Shown here: piece by piece, positions 10,642-18,764 of the stretch
How the letters are laid out: each line of letters begins with the position of its first letter
How positions within the stretch are numbered: position 1 is the first letter of the stretch
NCBI RefSeq assembly: GCF_023498005.1
Contig: NZ_CP097289.1
Location: forward strand, 8,184,001-8,248,000
Reading direction: 5' to 3'
Source of the DNA: Streptomyces durmitorensis
Lineage (GTDB): Bacteria; Actinomycetota; Actinomycetes; Streptomycetales; Streptomycetaceae
DNA length: 64,000 nt
Notes under the pieces: generated by a model
The model's database searches: none
Seen by the model: only the letters and a program-made list of their open reading frames with translations
Told to the model about the DNA's origin: nothing
Program-made: the position numbers and the translations under genes

Positions 10642-10699
10642 GCATAGATATACGACCGACCGCAATTGCATTGACGTGCGGTCGGTCGTATTCCTATGC
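10642..10699. repeat. Long imperfect palindrome between the aldolase and transglutaminase-like genes
   Basis: Inner arms TACGACCGACCGCA/TGCGGTCGGTCGTA are a perfect 14-bp match around a 12-base AT-rich loop. The symmetry continues outwards through GCATAG/CTATGC with two mismatches, giving arms of about 23 bp. It starts 23 bases after one stop and ends 9 bases before the next ATG, so it could be a terminator, a repressor site or a folded 5' leader. Confidence 0.6.
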
Positions 10700-10708
10700 T
10701 CCCGTGCC

Positions 10709-11305
10709 ATGCAGCTGATCCAGGAAAACCCTGACCTGTCGGTGTACTTGGCCGCCGACGATGTGGTCGACCACCGGCATCCACTGGTCCGCGAGGTGGC
10801 GGCCGGTCTTGCAAAGTCATCCGTCGATACGTACGCATACGCCCGCGCCGCCTTCGAGTTCGTGCGCGACGCCATCCCGCACTCGCAGGACTCCGGCCGC
10901 ATGGAGGTCACCTGGCGTGCCTCCGACGTCCTTCGGGAGCACACCGGTATCTGTACCGCCAAGTCCCATGCCCTGGCCGCCCTGCTGCGGGCCGAGGACA
11001 TCCCGACGGCGTTCTGCTACCAGCGGCTGCGGGACGACAACACCAGTGGTTACTCCCTGCACGGCCTCGTCGCCGTACGCCTCGACGGCGCCTGGCACCG
11101 GCAGGACCCGCGCGGGAACATCCCGGCCGGGGTCGACGCGCAGTTCTGTCTCGGCGAGGAACGGCTGGCCTGGCCCGTGGATCCTCAGTCCAATGAAGTG
11201 GACTATCCAGTCCTGTATGCTAAACCGAGCCCGGTGGCGCTCCGTGTCCTCAAGGAAGCCCGGGACCGGACGCACCTCTGGCAGATCTACCCCTCAGCAC
11301 TGTGA
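10709..11305 (+). CDS. Transglutaminase-like (cysteine protease-fold) domain protein
   Basis: A 198-residue protein with the transglutaminase-like triad: Cys in EHTGICTAKSHALAALLRA, His in GYSLHGLVAVRLDG and Asp in WHRQDPRGN, plus the typical RAEDIPTAFCYQ strand. No signal peptide, so it is cytoplasmic; such proteins are usually peptidases or amidases, not cross-linkers. The ATG at 10709 is chosen because the upstream frame (to 10640) is made of the palindrome. Followed by the B3/B4 protein at 28 bases, probably in one transcript. Confidence 0.88.
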   Translation: MQLIQENPDLSVYLAADDVVDHRHPLVREVAAGLAKSSVDTYAYARAAFEFVRDAIPHSQDSGRMEVTWRASDVLREHTGICTAKSHALAALLRAEDIPTAFCYQRLRDDNTSGYSLHGLVAVRLDGAWHRQDPRGNIPAGVDAQFCLGEERLAWPVDPQSNEVDYPVLYAKPSPVALRVLKEARDRTHLWQIYPSAL

Positions 11306-11332
11306 CGCACGAACTGTGAGGCACGACGGACC

Positions 11333-12040
11333 ATGACCATCGACCTGACCGTCTCCGACGAGGTCCGCGCCCTCGCGCCCGGCTTCACCCACGTCGCCAT
11401 CGAGGCCTACGGACTCGTCAACCAGCCCAGCACCGACGCGACCTCGGTCCTCCTCGACGAGGCCGCGCGCCGCCTCGCCGAGCGGCTCGACGGCCGCGCC
11501 CCGCACGAGGACCCGCACATGGTGGCCTGGCGCGCGGCGTACACCGCGTTCGGCGCGAAGCCGTCCCGTACGCGCAACTCCGCCGAGGCGCTCGCCAAGC
11601 GCGCACTCGCCGACGGCGGCCTGCCGCGGATCAACACCCTCGTCGACGTCTACAACGCGATCAGCGTCGCCCACCTGATCCCGGTCGGCGGTGAGGACCT
11701 GGACCACATCAAGGGCGGCATGCGCCTGGTGCGGGCCACCGGCACCGAGGACTTCGTCACCATGGCCGCGGGCGAGCAGGCCGTCGAGCACCCGGACGCG
11801 GGCGAGGTCGTCTGGTGCGACGACGAGGGCGTCACCTGCCGGCGCTGGAACTGGCGCCAGGGTCCGCGCACCCGCCTCACGGAGGAGTCGGTCAACGCCA
11901 TCTTCCTGCTGGAGGGGATGGGGCCGGACTCCGGTGTCGAGGCCGCGGGCACCGAACTCGCCGAACTGCTCGAGAAGTTCAGCCCCGGCGCGCAGCTCAC
12001 CGTCCACGCGCCGGAGCGGGCGTCGAAGCGCCCGGAGTAA
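11333..12040 (+). CDS. B3/B4 (phenylalanyl-tRNA synthetase beta-like) domain protein
   Basis: A 235-residue protein with the B3/B4 tRNA-editing-like domain: GAKPSRTRNSAEALAKRAL, LPRINTLVDVYNAISVAHLIPVGG and the acidic C-terminal half are characteristic. Free-standing homologues are common in bacteria and are suspected to deacylate mischarged tRNA or bind an amino acid, but the function is not established. It converges with plsC with 5 bases between stops. Confidence 0.88.
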   Translation: MTIDLTVSDEVRALAPGFTHVAIEAYGLVNQPSTDATSVLLDEAARRLAERLDGRAPHEDPHMVAWRAAYTAFGAKPSRTRNSAEALAKRALADGGLPRINTLVDVYNAISVAHLIPVGGEDLDHIKGGMRLVRATGTEDFVTMAAGEQAVEHPDAGEVVWCDDEGVTCRRWNWRQGPRTRLTEESVNAIFLLEGMGPDSGVEAAGTELAELLEKFSPGAQLTVHAPERASKRPE

Positions 12041-12045
12041 TCGAT

Positions 12046-12774
12046 TCAGCTCGCCTCGGCGGCCTTCACCTCGGCCGGAGTCGGCGCGGTGCCGCCGAGG
12101 TGCGCCGGCATCCACCACGTGTCGTTCGGGCCCTTGGGGCGTACGGGATAGGCGCGCTGCGCCGCTTCGAGGAGCTCCTGACAGCGCTCGCGAAGGCGCC
12201 GCGTGATCGCACCCGCGAACTGGTCCGTGGGCGCCTCGACCGGCTCACCGACCCGGATCGTGATCGGGATGTGGCTGCGCTTGAAGTTGCGCGGCTGCCC
12301 CTTGGTCCACAGCCGCTGCGTGCCCCACAAGGCCATCGGGATCAGCGGGACGCCCGCCTCCTGCGCCAGGCGCGCGGCGCCCGACTTGAAGGACTTCAGC
12401 GTGAACGAGGGCGAGATCGTGGCCTCGGGGAAGACGCCGATGATCTCCCCGGAGCGCAGCGAGTCGAGCGCGTGCTGGTAGGCCGCCTCGCCCTGCTTGC
12501 GGTCGACGGGGATGTGCTTCATCCCGCGCATCAGCGGGCCGGAGATCTTGTGCCGGAACACCGACTCCTTGGCCATGAAGCGCACGAGCCGCTTCTGCGG
12601 CAGGGCCGCGAGGCCGTCGAAGATGAAGTCCAGATAGCTGATGTGGTTGCTGACGAGTACCGCGCCGCCGGAGCGTGGGATGTTCTCCGACCCTTTGCAG
12701 TCGATCTTCAGGTCCCATGCCTTGAACAGCGTTTTCGCGGCACCGATGACCGGAGGGTAGACAAGCTCTGCCAT
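12046..12774 (-). CDS. plsC: 1-acyl-sn-glycerol-3-phosphate acyltransferase (PlsC family)
   Basis: A 242-residue acyltransferase with the four family blocks in order: NHISYLDF (HX4D catalytic motif), RGMKHIPVDR, FPEATISPSF (variant of FPEGT) and VPLIPMALWGT. It should transfer an acyl chain from acyl-ACP or acyl-CoA to lysophosphatidate at the membrane, making phosphatidic acid. Streptomycetes carry several paralogues, so it may serve storage lipid or another acceptor. ATG at 12774; the upstream 200 bases to the divergent thioredoxin gene hold no other coding signal. Confidence 0.9.
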   Translation of the reverse strand: MAELVYPPVIGAAKTLFKAWDLKIDCKGSENIPRSGGAVLVSNHISYLDFIFDGLAALPQKRLVRFMAKESVFRHKISGPLMRGMKHIPVDRKQGEAAYQHALDSLRSGEIIGVFPEATISPSFTLKSFKSGAARLAQEAGVPLIPMALWGTQRLWTKGQPRNFKRSHIPITIRVGEPVEAPTDQFAGAITRRLRERCQELLEAAQRAYPVRPKGPNDTWWMPAHLGGTAPTPAEVKAAEAS

Positions 12775-12974
12775 GGGTGGGGAGGGCCCTTCGTTTCTGC
12801 CTGGGGAGGGGGTTCCCGGCGGGAAGTTACGCAGCCGTAGGTTTTTCGGCGTTGCGCAGATCGTGCCCCAAGAACGGACGGCTGACCACCCATCGTGCCC
12901 GGGGAGCGCGAGATTCTCGTCACGTCGGGAATGTCTGCGGGCGCGCGGACGCTGAAGACGGGGACGGTTGGATC

Positions 12975-13337
12975 ATGACACAGGGGCGGGAGGCTGACGT
13001 GCGGATACGCGACGCGGGAGACCGGCTCGACGCGCCGGCACCGGGCGCGTGGGCGGGCCACGAACTGGGGGAGCGCGCCACGCTCGTGCAGTTCTCCAGC
13101 GCCTTCTGCCAGCCCTGTCGTGCCACTCGCCGCGTCCTCGCCGAGGTGGCCGGAATGGTTCCCGGCGTCTCCCATGTGGAGATCGACGCCGAGGCCGAGC
13201 TCGATCTCGTACGGGAACTGCGCATCCTCAAGACGCCGACGGTGCTGGTGCTCGACGCGGACGGACAGGTCGTGCTGCGCGCGACCGGGCAGCCGCGCAA
13301 GGTCGATGTGATCGCCGCCCTCGGCAAGGCCGTGTGA
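12975..13337 (+). CDS. Thioredoxin family protein
   Basis: A 120-residue thioredoxin fold with redox motif C45-Q-P-C48 (QFSSAFCQPCRA), the cis-Pro in ILKTPTVLVLDADG and no signal peptide. The CQPC active site differs from the CGPC of the main thioredoxin, suggesting a different redox potential or partner. ATG at 12975 is preferred; an upstream frame to 12777 lacks a thioredoxin-like sequence. It lies near a flavin reductase with a sulfur-type leader peptide, so a link to thiol metabolism is possible. Confidence 0.9.
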   Translation: MTQGREADVRIRDAGDRLDAPAPGAWAGHELGERATLVQFSSAFCQPCRATRRVLAEVAGMVPGVSHVEIDAEAELDLVRELRILKTPTVLVLDADGQVVLRATGQPRKVDVIAALGKAV

Positions 13338-13541
13338 GACCGGGGTGCATGGGGGAGGAGCGCCATGAGGCAGGGAAGGAACGGCGCGGGACAGGGAGGG
13401 GGCGGCGTGCCACAGGGGCGGGAGACCGCGATGAGGGCAGGGCGCGGGACCGTGACGACGCAGGTCCAGGGCGCGGCCGGCCGTCTTTCACATCGCGGAA
13501 CGGACTTGACTGTGCCCGGCATCTATCGCCAGCCTTCTCCC

Positions 13542-13622
13542 ATGCCTCCGGAGCTCCTTCTCTACGAGCGCGTCCACGTGGACCTCGCCCGTCATGCAAG
13601 TGCGCGCTGTCCGGGCTGCTGA
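13542..13622 (+). CDS. Putative 26-residue leader peptide (HVDLAR...C type)
   Basis: The peptide carries the block VHVDLAR and ends SARCPGC. This matches the actinobacterial family of tiny leader peptides (Arg/Leu-rich start, invariant HVDL-R, Cys near the end) that precede sulfur and flavin-reductase genes and are thought to sense cysteine by attenuation. Its stop is 44 bases before the flavin reductase ATG. An in-frame extension to 13365 exists but the family is short, so the ATG at 13542 is used. Confidence 0.75.
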   Translation: MPPELLLYERVHVDLARHASARCPGC

Positions 13623-13665
13623 GCAGCCACGGAATCGCTCGTACCTCCTGCAGAAGGACAATTCC

Positions 13666-14175
13666 ATGACGGCCACGCCCGATCTCCGCACTCCCCAGCT
13701 CGCATCCCCCGACCTCCTGCGCTCCGTCTTCCGGCAGCACGCGGCGGGGGTCGCCGTGATCACGGCCCAGGGCCCCTCCGGGCCCGTCGGCTTCACCGCC
13801 ACCTCGCTCGTCTCGGTCTCCGCCGAGCCCCCGATGCTCTCGTTCGGCATCGGTACGGGGGCCTCCAGCTGGCCCGCGGTCTCGGAGGCCGAACACGTCG
13901 GCGTCCACATACTCGGCGAGCACCAGCGCGACCTCGCCACGACCTTCGCGCGCAGCGGCGCCGACCGCTTCGGCGCGGGCACGCGCTGGTACGAGGGGCC
14001 TGAGGGAGTGCCCGTGCTGGACGGCACGCTGGCCTGGCTCGCCTGCAGGGTCGCGGCGCGGGTGCCCGCGGGTGACCACCGGATCGTGCTGGCCGAGGCG
14101 GTGGTGGGGGACCCCGCGGGCGCGGGCCGACCCCTGCTTTACCACCAGGGGCGCTTCAACGCGCTGCGTGACTGA
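13666..14175 (+). CDS. Flavin reductase family protein (FMN-binding split barrel)
   Basis: A 169-residue flavin reductase-like protein: FRQHAAGVAVITA, GFTATSLVSVSAEPPMLSF and the C-terminal HHRIVLAEAV-type segment (here DHRIVLAEAVVG) are typical of short-chain flavin:NAD(P)H oxidoreductases that supply FMNH2 to two-component monooxygenases. AGAAGGA precedes the ATG at 13666. The preceding leader peptide suggests expression tied to cysteine or sulfur status, as would suit a sulfonate monooxygenase partner; none is in the window. Confidence 0.9.
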   Translation: MTATPDLRTPQLASPDLLRSVFRQHAAGVAVITAQGPSGPVGFTATSLVSVSAEPPMLSFGIGTGASSWPAVSEAEHVGVHILGEHQRDLATTFARSGADRFGAGTRWYEGPEGVPVLDGTLAWLACRVAARVPAGDHRIVLAEAVVGDPAGAGRPLLYHQGRFNALRD

Positions 14176-14240
14176 GAGTTCCCGGACGGCCCCCTTCGCG
14201 CCCGATTACAGAGCGTTGGGAAGGTCACAGTTCAAAGCGC

Positions 14241-14269
14241 TTGCTTAGTGGGAAAGTACTGGGTGTACT
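14241..14269 (+). promoter_or_regulatory. Possible promoter of etfBA
   Basis: TTGCTT (14241-14246) and TGTACT (14264-14269) are spaced by 17 bases, with a palindrome AAGCGCTT overlapping the -35 side (14235-14242) and a direct repeat GTACTGG (14256 and 14265). This is the only AT-relaxed stretch in the 230-base gap. Weak match to consensus. Confidence 0.3.
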
Positions 14270-14405
14270 GGCGAGTAATATTCTGGTCGGAGCGCGGGCC
14301 GCCCCGACCGGGATCCGCCCCTTCAGGCGCCTATGCTGCCTGCAAGAAGGCAGTGGCCAGAGCAAGGCAGCAGCCCAGTAAAGACGATGCAGTAGGAGAG
14401 CCGGC

Positions 14406-15191
14406 GTGAGCTTGAGGATCGTTGTCACCGTGAAGTACGTGCCTGACGCCACCGGCGACCGGCACTTCGCCGATGACCTGACCGTCGACCGGGATGACGT
14501 CGATGGCCTGCTGTCGGAGCTGGACGAGTATGCGGTCGAGCAGGCTTTGCAGATCGCGGACGAGGCGGACGACGCGGAGATCACCGTGTTGACGGTGGGT
14601 CCGGAGGATGCCAAGGACGCGCTGCGCAAGGCGCTGTCGATGGGTGCGGACAAGGCGATCCACGTGGAGGACGAGGACCTGCACGGCACCGACATCATCG
14701 GTACCTCGCTGGTGCTGGCGAAGGCGATCGAGAAGGCCAGCTACGACCTGGTGATCTCCGGGATGGCGTCCACCGACGGCACCGCGGGTGTGGTCCCGGC
14801 GCTGCTTGCGGAGCGTCTGGGTGTGCCGCAGGTGACGCTGCTGTCCGAGGTGTCCGTCGAGGGCGGTGTGGTCAAGGGCCGCCGTGACGGGGATGCCGCG
14901 TCCGAGCAGCTGGAGGCCTCGCTGCCTGCCGTGGTGTCGGTGACCGACCAGTCGGGTGAGGCGCGTTACCCCTCCTTCAAGGGGATCATGGCCGCCAAGA
15001 AGAAGCCGGTGCAGGCGTGGGACCTGTCGGATCTGGACCTGGAGGCGGACGAGGTCGGCCTGGAGGGTGCCTGGACGAAGGTCGATTCCGCCACCGAGCG
15101 TCCCGCGCGCACCGCGGGCACGATCGTCAAGGACGAGGGCGAGGGCGGCAAGCAGCTCGCTGAGTTCCTCGCGGGCCAGAAGTTCATCTGA
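14406..15191 (+). CDS. etfB: Electron transfer flavoprotein, beta subunit
   Basis: A 261-residue ETF beta subunit: N-terminal IVVTVKYVPDATGD, the SELDEYAVEQALQIAD helix, SGMASTDGTAGVVPALLAERLG and the C-terminal KKKPVQAWDLSDL region. With EtfA it carries one FAD and takes electrons from acyl-CoA and related dehydrogenases to the respiratory chain. GTG start with AGGAGAG upstream; etfA follows after 61 bases. Codon use in this pair is notably uniform (high-expression style). Confidence 0.97.
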   Translation: MSLRIVVTVKYVPDATGDRHFADDLTVDRDDVDGLLSELDEYAVEQALQIADEADDAEITVLTVGPEDAKDALRKALSMGADKAIHVEDEDLHGTDIIGTSLVLAKAIEKASYDLVISGMASTDGTAGVVPALLAERLGVPQVTLLSEVSVEGGVVKGRRDGDAASEQLEASLPAVVSVTDQSGEARYPSFKGIMAAKKKPVQAWDLSDLDLEADEVGLEGAWTKVDSATERPARTAGTIVKDEGEGGKQLAEFLAGQKFI

Positions 15192-15252
15192 GCTAGGGCC
15201 GCCCCCTCATCATCCGCCGCACTTCCTTGTAACCGCAGGAGATTGAAGTCCC

Positions 15253-16215
15253 ATGGCTGAAGTTCTCGTCTATGTCGACCACGTGGACGGTGCCGTCCGC
15301 AAGCCCACCCTGGAGCTGTTGACGCTGGCCCGCCGCATCGGTGACCCGGTCGCCGTGGCGCTGGGCAACGGTGCCGCTGACACGGCGGCCGTGCTGGCCG
15401 AGCACGGCGCGGTCAAGGTCCTCACCAGTGACGCCGCCGAGTTCGCCGACTACCTGGTGGTACCGAAGGTGGACGCGCTGCAGGCCGCCTACGACGCCGT
15501 GTCGCCGGTCGCGGTGCTGGTGCCCTCCTCCGCCGAGGGCAAGGAGATCGCCGCCCGTCTGGCGCTGCGGGTCAAGGGCGGCATCATCACCGACGCCGTC
15601 GACCTGGAGGCCGACGGTGAGGCTGTGGTGGCCACGCAGTCCGCGTTCGCCGCCTCCTACTCCACCAAGTCGCGCATCACGACCGGCACCCCGGTCATCA
15701 CGGTCAAGCCCAACAGTGCCGCCGTGGAGGCCGCTCCGGCCGCGGGCGCCGTGGAGGCGCTTGCGGTGTCGTTCTCGGAGCAGGCCACGGGGACGAAGGT
15801 CACCGGGCGTACGCCGCGGGAGTCGACCGGGCGTCCGGAGCTGACCGAGGCCGCGATCGTGGTCTCCGGCGGGCGCGGGGTGAACGGCGCGGACAACTTC
15901 CACCTCATCGAGTCGCTGGCCGACTCGCTGGGTGCGGCCGTGGGTGCCTCGCGTGCCGCGGTGGACGCGGGCTGGTACCCGCACTCCAACCAGGTCGGCC
16001 AGACCGGCAAGAGTGTCTCGCCGCAGCTGTACATCGCCTCGGGCATCTCGGGTGCGATCCAGCACCGGGCGGGCATGCAGACCTCCAAGACGATCGTGGC
16101 GATCAACAAGGACGCCGAGGCCCCGATCTTCGACCTCGTCGACTACGGAGTGGTCGGCGACCTCTTCGACGTCGTCCCGGCCCTGACCGAAGAGGTCAAC
16201 ACCCGCAAGGGCTGA
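15253..16215 (+). CDS. etfA: Electron transfer flavoprotein, alpha subunit
   Basis: A 320-residue ETF alpha subunit. The FAD-binding C-terminal domain is clear: [47 protein letters not shown] and [15 protein letters not shown] with [20 protein letters not shown]. Partner of EtfB; a likely electron donor is the acyl-CoA dehydrogenase at 2735. Ribosome site CAGGAG 14 bases before the ATG. Ends at a strong terminator. Confidence 0.97.
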   Translation: MAEVLVYVDHVDGAVRKPTLELLTLARRIGDPVAVALGNGAADTAAVLAEHGAVKVLTSDAAEFADYLVVPKVDALQAAYDAVSPVAVLVPSSAEGKEIAARLALRVKGGIITDAVDLEADGEAVVATQSAFAASYSTKSRITTGTPVITVKPNSAAVEAAPAAGAVEALAVSFSEQATGTKVTGRTPRESTGRPELTEAAIVVSGGRGVNGADNFHLIESLADSLGAAVGASRAAVDAGWYPHSNQVGQTGKSVSPQLYIASGISGAIQHRAGMQTSKTIVAINKDAEAPIFDLVDYGVVGDLFDVVPALTEEVNTRKG

Positions 16216-16230
16216 GCTCATCGACCGCAC

Positions 16231-16265
16231 GAGGCCCTCACCCCGCAGCGCGGGGTGAGGGCCTC
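16231..16265. terminator. Bidirectional intrinsic terminator between etfA and the EEP gene
   Basis: A perfect 15-bp stem (GAGGCCCTCACCCCG and its complement) with a 5-base loop, placed between two convergent stop codons. Confidence 0.88.
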
Positions 16266-16271
16266 GCCGCG

Positions 16272-17168
16272 TCACAGGGTCAGGCTCGCCTGCACCGGCA
16301 GATGGTCGCTCGGGTACTGCCCGCCCGCCGAGAACGTGTTGATGGCCGCCGAGTGCGCCCGCACCCCCGGCGTCGCCAGGATCCAGTCGATCCGGTCGCC
16401 GTCCGGCACCAGCGGCTTGTAGCCGTGGAAGGTGGCGTACGCCTTGCTGCGCTCGTCCGCCGCGTCCCACGTGTCGACGAGACCGGCGCCCAGCATCGTG
16501 TCGTAGACCGGGTTCTTGTGGGCCGCGACGTTGAAGTCACCCGTGACCAGGAGCGGCACGGACGGGTCGAGGGCGGCGATCCGTTCGGAGATCAGACTCG
16601 CGGCACGCGCGCGTGCGTACTGACTCGCGTTGTCGAGGTGGGTGTTGAGTACGTACAGCTCGCCGTCCGTGCGCAGGTCGTGGAAGCGGACCCAGGTGAC
16701 CATGCGGATGGAGCCGCCGCCCCAGGTGTTCGAACCGATCACGTCGGGGGTGTCGGAGAGCCAGTAGTGGTCGTACTCGATCGGCGCGAGTCGGCGGTTG
16801 TCGAAGAAGACGGTCATGAACTCGTCGCGGCTGCCGCCCGCCCGGCCGGTGCCGATCCAGTCGTAGTGCGGGCCCAGGTCATCGGCGATGTCCCGCACCT
16901 GCTGGTAGAGACCTTCCTGGGTGCCGATGACGTGAGGGCGCGCGCGGCGCAGCAGCTCCCGGGTCACCGGACGCCGGTCGGCCCAGGTGTTGGGCGGCGT
17001 GGTGCTCGCGTAGCGCAGGTTGAACGACATGACCTCCAGGCGGCGCCCCGCGCGCTCCACGGCGTGCACGGGTGAGGCGGCGAGCGCGGTGGTGAACAAG
17101 GGCACTGCCACCGCGGCGAGCGCGGTCTGCAGGCCGAGGCGGCGCGTAACTCGGGTGTCGTTCGGCAC
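16272..17168 (-). CDS. Secreted endonuclease/exonuclease/phosphatase (EEP) family protein
   Basis: A 298-residue protein with a Tat/Sec-like signal (TRRLGLQTALAAVAVPLFTTALAASPVHA), then the EEP fold: VMSFNLRYA, IGTQEGLYQQV (metal Glu), LNTHLDN, LLVTGDFN (DFN motif), and the C-terminal SDHLPV catalytic His. Secreted members include phosphodiesterases, DNases and sphingomyelinase-like enzymes; the exact substrate is not visible. Short length and the WADRRPVTRELLRRARPHV segment resemble the sphingomyelinase/inositol-phosphatase-like group. Divergent from the DUF6986 gene. Confidence 0.88.
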   Translation of the reverse strand: MPNDTRVTRRLGLQTALAAVAVPLFTTALAASPVHAVERAGRRLEVMSFNLRYASTTPPNTWADRRPVTRELLRRARPHVIGTQEGLYQQVRDIADDLGPHYDWIGTGRAGGSRDEFMTVFFDNRRLAPIEYDHYWLSDTPDVIGSNTWGGGSIRMVTWVRFHDLRTDGELYVLNTHLDNASQYARARAASLISERIAALDPSVPLLVTGDFNVAAHKNPVYDTMLGAGLVDTWDAADERSKAYATFHGYKPLVPDGDRIDWILATPGVRAHSAAINTFSAGGQYPSDHLPVQASLTL

Positions 17169-17323
17169 GCGGGCTCCTTCGATGGGTGACGGTCAGGATG
17201 AGGTGCGGGCGCACGAGTGCGGAAGCAGGATCTGAGACACGGGTGAACGGACGAGGTCCGGCAGACGAGAGGGTGTTGACCAGCGGGAAGGTCGCCGGAT
17301 AACTTCGCCATACGGATTGTTGA

Positions 17324-17338
17324 TTCCGTGAAGCGGAA
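17324..17338. promoter_or_regulatory. IclR-type inverted repeat upstream of the DUF6986 gene
   Basis: TTCCG-5-CGGAA, about 60 bp upstream of the ATG at 17397 in the divergent gap. This is the symmetry typical of IclR-family sites; in streptomycetes an IclR-type regulator, AllR, controls ureide and glyoxylate genes. Downstream the gap also carries repeated GTCCTGAG(T/C)GTGTG (17357-17383). Confidence 0.4.
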
Positions 17339-17396
17339 ACTTGGCAATCCTGAGTGGTCCTGAGTGTGTGGTCCTGAGCGTGTGGAGGGTGCAGGA

Positions 17397-18689
17397 ATGG
17401 GTCAGCAAGAGAAGGTGGCAACGAGTCTCGCGGGCGCGGTCAGCGAGGGCATCAGCGCTTCCCTCGCCCCGGTGGACGCGGAGCTCGAGCGCCGCTATCC
17501 CGGAGACCCGGGCACCCGCCAGCCGGTCCACACCGTGTACGTCCCCGGCGAGCTCTTCGGCGCCGACACCATCCGTACGTGGGGCGACCAGGCCCTGAAG
17601 GCCCTCGACGAGCACGCCCCGGACGCCGCCACCTTCGCGTCCGTCCTCGGTCTGGCCGACGACCTGGCCGCGCCGGTCTACGACCGCGTACGCGCCAAGC
17701 TGGAGCGCGAGCCCATCGAAGACCTGCGCATCGACTTCGAGGACGGCTACAAGGGCGCGGACGAGGACCAGGACGCCGCCCGCGCGGCCCGCCTGGTCGC
17801 CGAGGCCTACAAGAACGGCACCGCGGCCCCGTACATGGGCATCCGCATGAAGTGCTTCGAAGAGGGGGTGCGTGACCGCGCCATCCGCACCCTGGACATC
17901 TTCCTGTCCGGCCTCATGGAGGCCGGCGGCCTGCCCGACGGCCTCGTCCTGACGCTGCCCAAGGTGACCTACCCCGAGCAGGTCACCGCGATGGTGCGCC
18001 TCCTGGAGGAGTTCGAGAAGGCGCGCGGCCTGGAGCCCGGCCGGATCGGCTTCGAGATCCAGATCGAGACGAGCCAGTCCATCCTCGCCACCGACGGCAC
18101 CGCCACCGTGGCCCGCATGATCGGCGCCGCCGAGGGCCGCGCCACCGGCCTGCACTACGGCACCTTCGACTACAGCGCCTGCCTCGGTGTCAGCGCCGCC
18201 TACCAGACCAGCGACCACCCGGCCGCCGACCACGCCAAGGCGATCATGCAGGTCGCGGCGGCGGGCACCGGCGTACGCGTCTCGGACGGCTCCACCAACG
18301 TCCTGCCCGTCGGCACCACCGAGAAGGTCCACGACGCCTGGCGGCTGCACTACGGCCTCACGCGCCGCGCCCTGGCCCGCGCCTACTACCAGGGCTGGGA
18401 CATGCACCCCGGCCACATCCCCACGCGCTACGCCGCCGTGTTCGCCTTCTACCGCGAGGGCTTCGAGCAGGCCGCCGCGCGCCTGTCCGCCTACGCCGCC
18501 CACCGCGAGGGCGGCGACGTGGCGGACGAGCCGGCCTCGGCCAAGGCGCTCGCGGGCTACCTCCTGCGCGGCCTGGACTGCGGCGCCCTGGACGTCGGCG
18601 AGGTCACCCGCCTGACCGGCCTGACGCTTGCCCGCCTGCAGAGCTTCTCGGGCCCGCGCCGCGGGGACCTCACCCCCCACGGCAAGTAA
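17397..18689 (+). CDS. DUF6986 family aldolase (HpcH/HpaI-citrate lyase superfamily)
   Basis: A 430-residue protein matching the actinobacterial DUF6986 family, a TIM-barrel relative of CitE and malyl-CoA lyases. Metal-site segments are visible: LRIDFEDGY (acidic cluster) and GFEIQIETSQS, with HYGTFDYSACLG near the C-terminal side of the barrel. It presumably cleaves or forms a C-C bond next to a carboxylate, with Mg2+. Start ATG at 17397 follows GGAGGG. The full-length protein is twice as informative as the CitE relic at 2440 and unrelated to it in position. Substrate unknown. Confidence 0.88.
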   Translation: MGQQEKVATSLAGAVSEGISASLAPVDAELERRYPGDPGTRQPVHTVYVPGELFGADTIRTWGDQALKALDEHAPDAATFASVLGLADDLAAPVYDRVRAKLEREPIEDLRIDFEDGYKGADEDQDAARAARLVAEAYKNGTAAPYMGIRMKCFEEGVRDRAIRTLDIFLSGLMEAGGLPDGLVLTLPKVTYPEQVTAMVRLLEEFEKARGLEPGRIGFEIQIETSQSILATDGTATVARMIGAAEGRATGLHYGTFDYSACLGVSAAYQTSDHPAADHAKAIMQVAAAGTGVRVSDGSTNVLPVGTTEKVHDAWRLHYGLTRRALARAYYQGWDMHPGHIPTRYAAVFAFYREGFEQAAARLSAYAAHREGGDVADEPASAKALAGYLLRGLDCGALDVGEVTRLTGLTLARLQSFSGPRRGDLTPHGK

Positions 18690-18711
18690 CTCCCGGCACG
18701 CGCTGTCACCC

Positions 18712-18762
18712 CTGCCCCGTAGTCTGTGAGCCACGAAAAGTGGTGTCACAGGAACGGGGCAG
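18712..18762 (+). promoter_or_regulatory. Long hairpin spanning the ribosome site of the Ser/Thr kinase gene
   Basis: Outer arms CTGCCCCGT/ACGGGGCAG (9 bp), then CTGTGA/TCACAG and CCAC/GTGG around a GAAAA loop, ending two bases before the GTG start at 18765. The only Shine-Dalgarno-like AGGA (18750-18753) is inside the 3' arm. It may act as terminator for the upstream gene, as a translational switch, or both. Confidence 0.55.
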
Positions 18763-18764
18763 CG

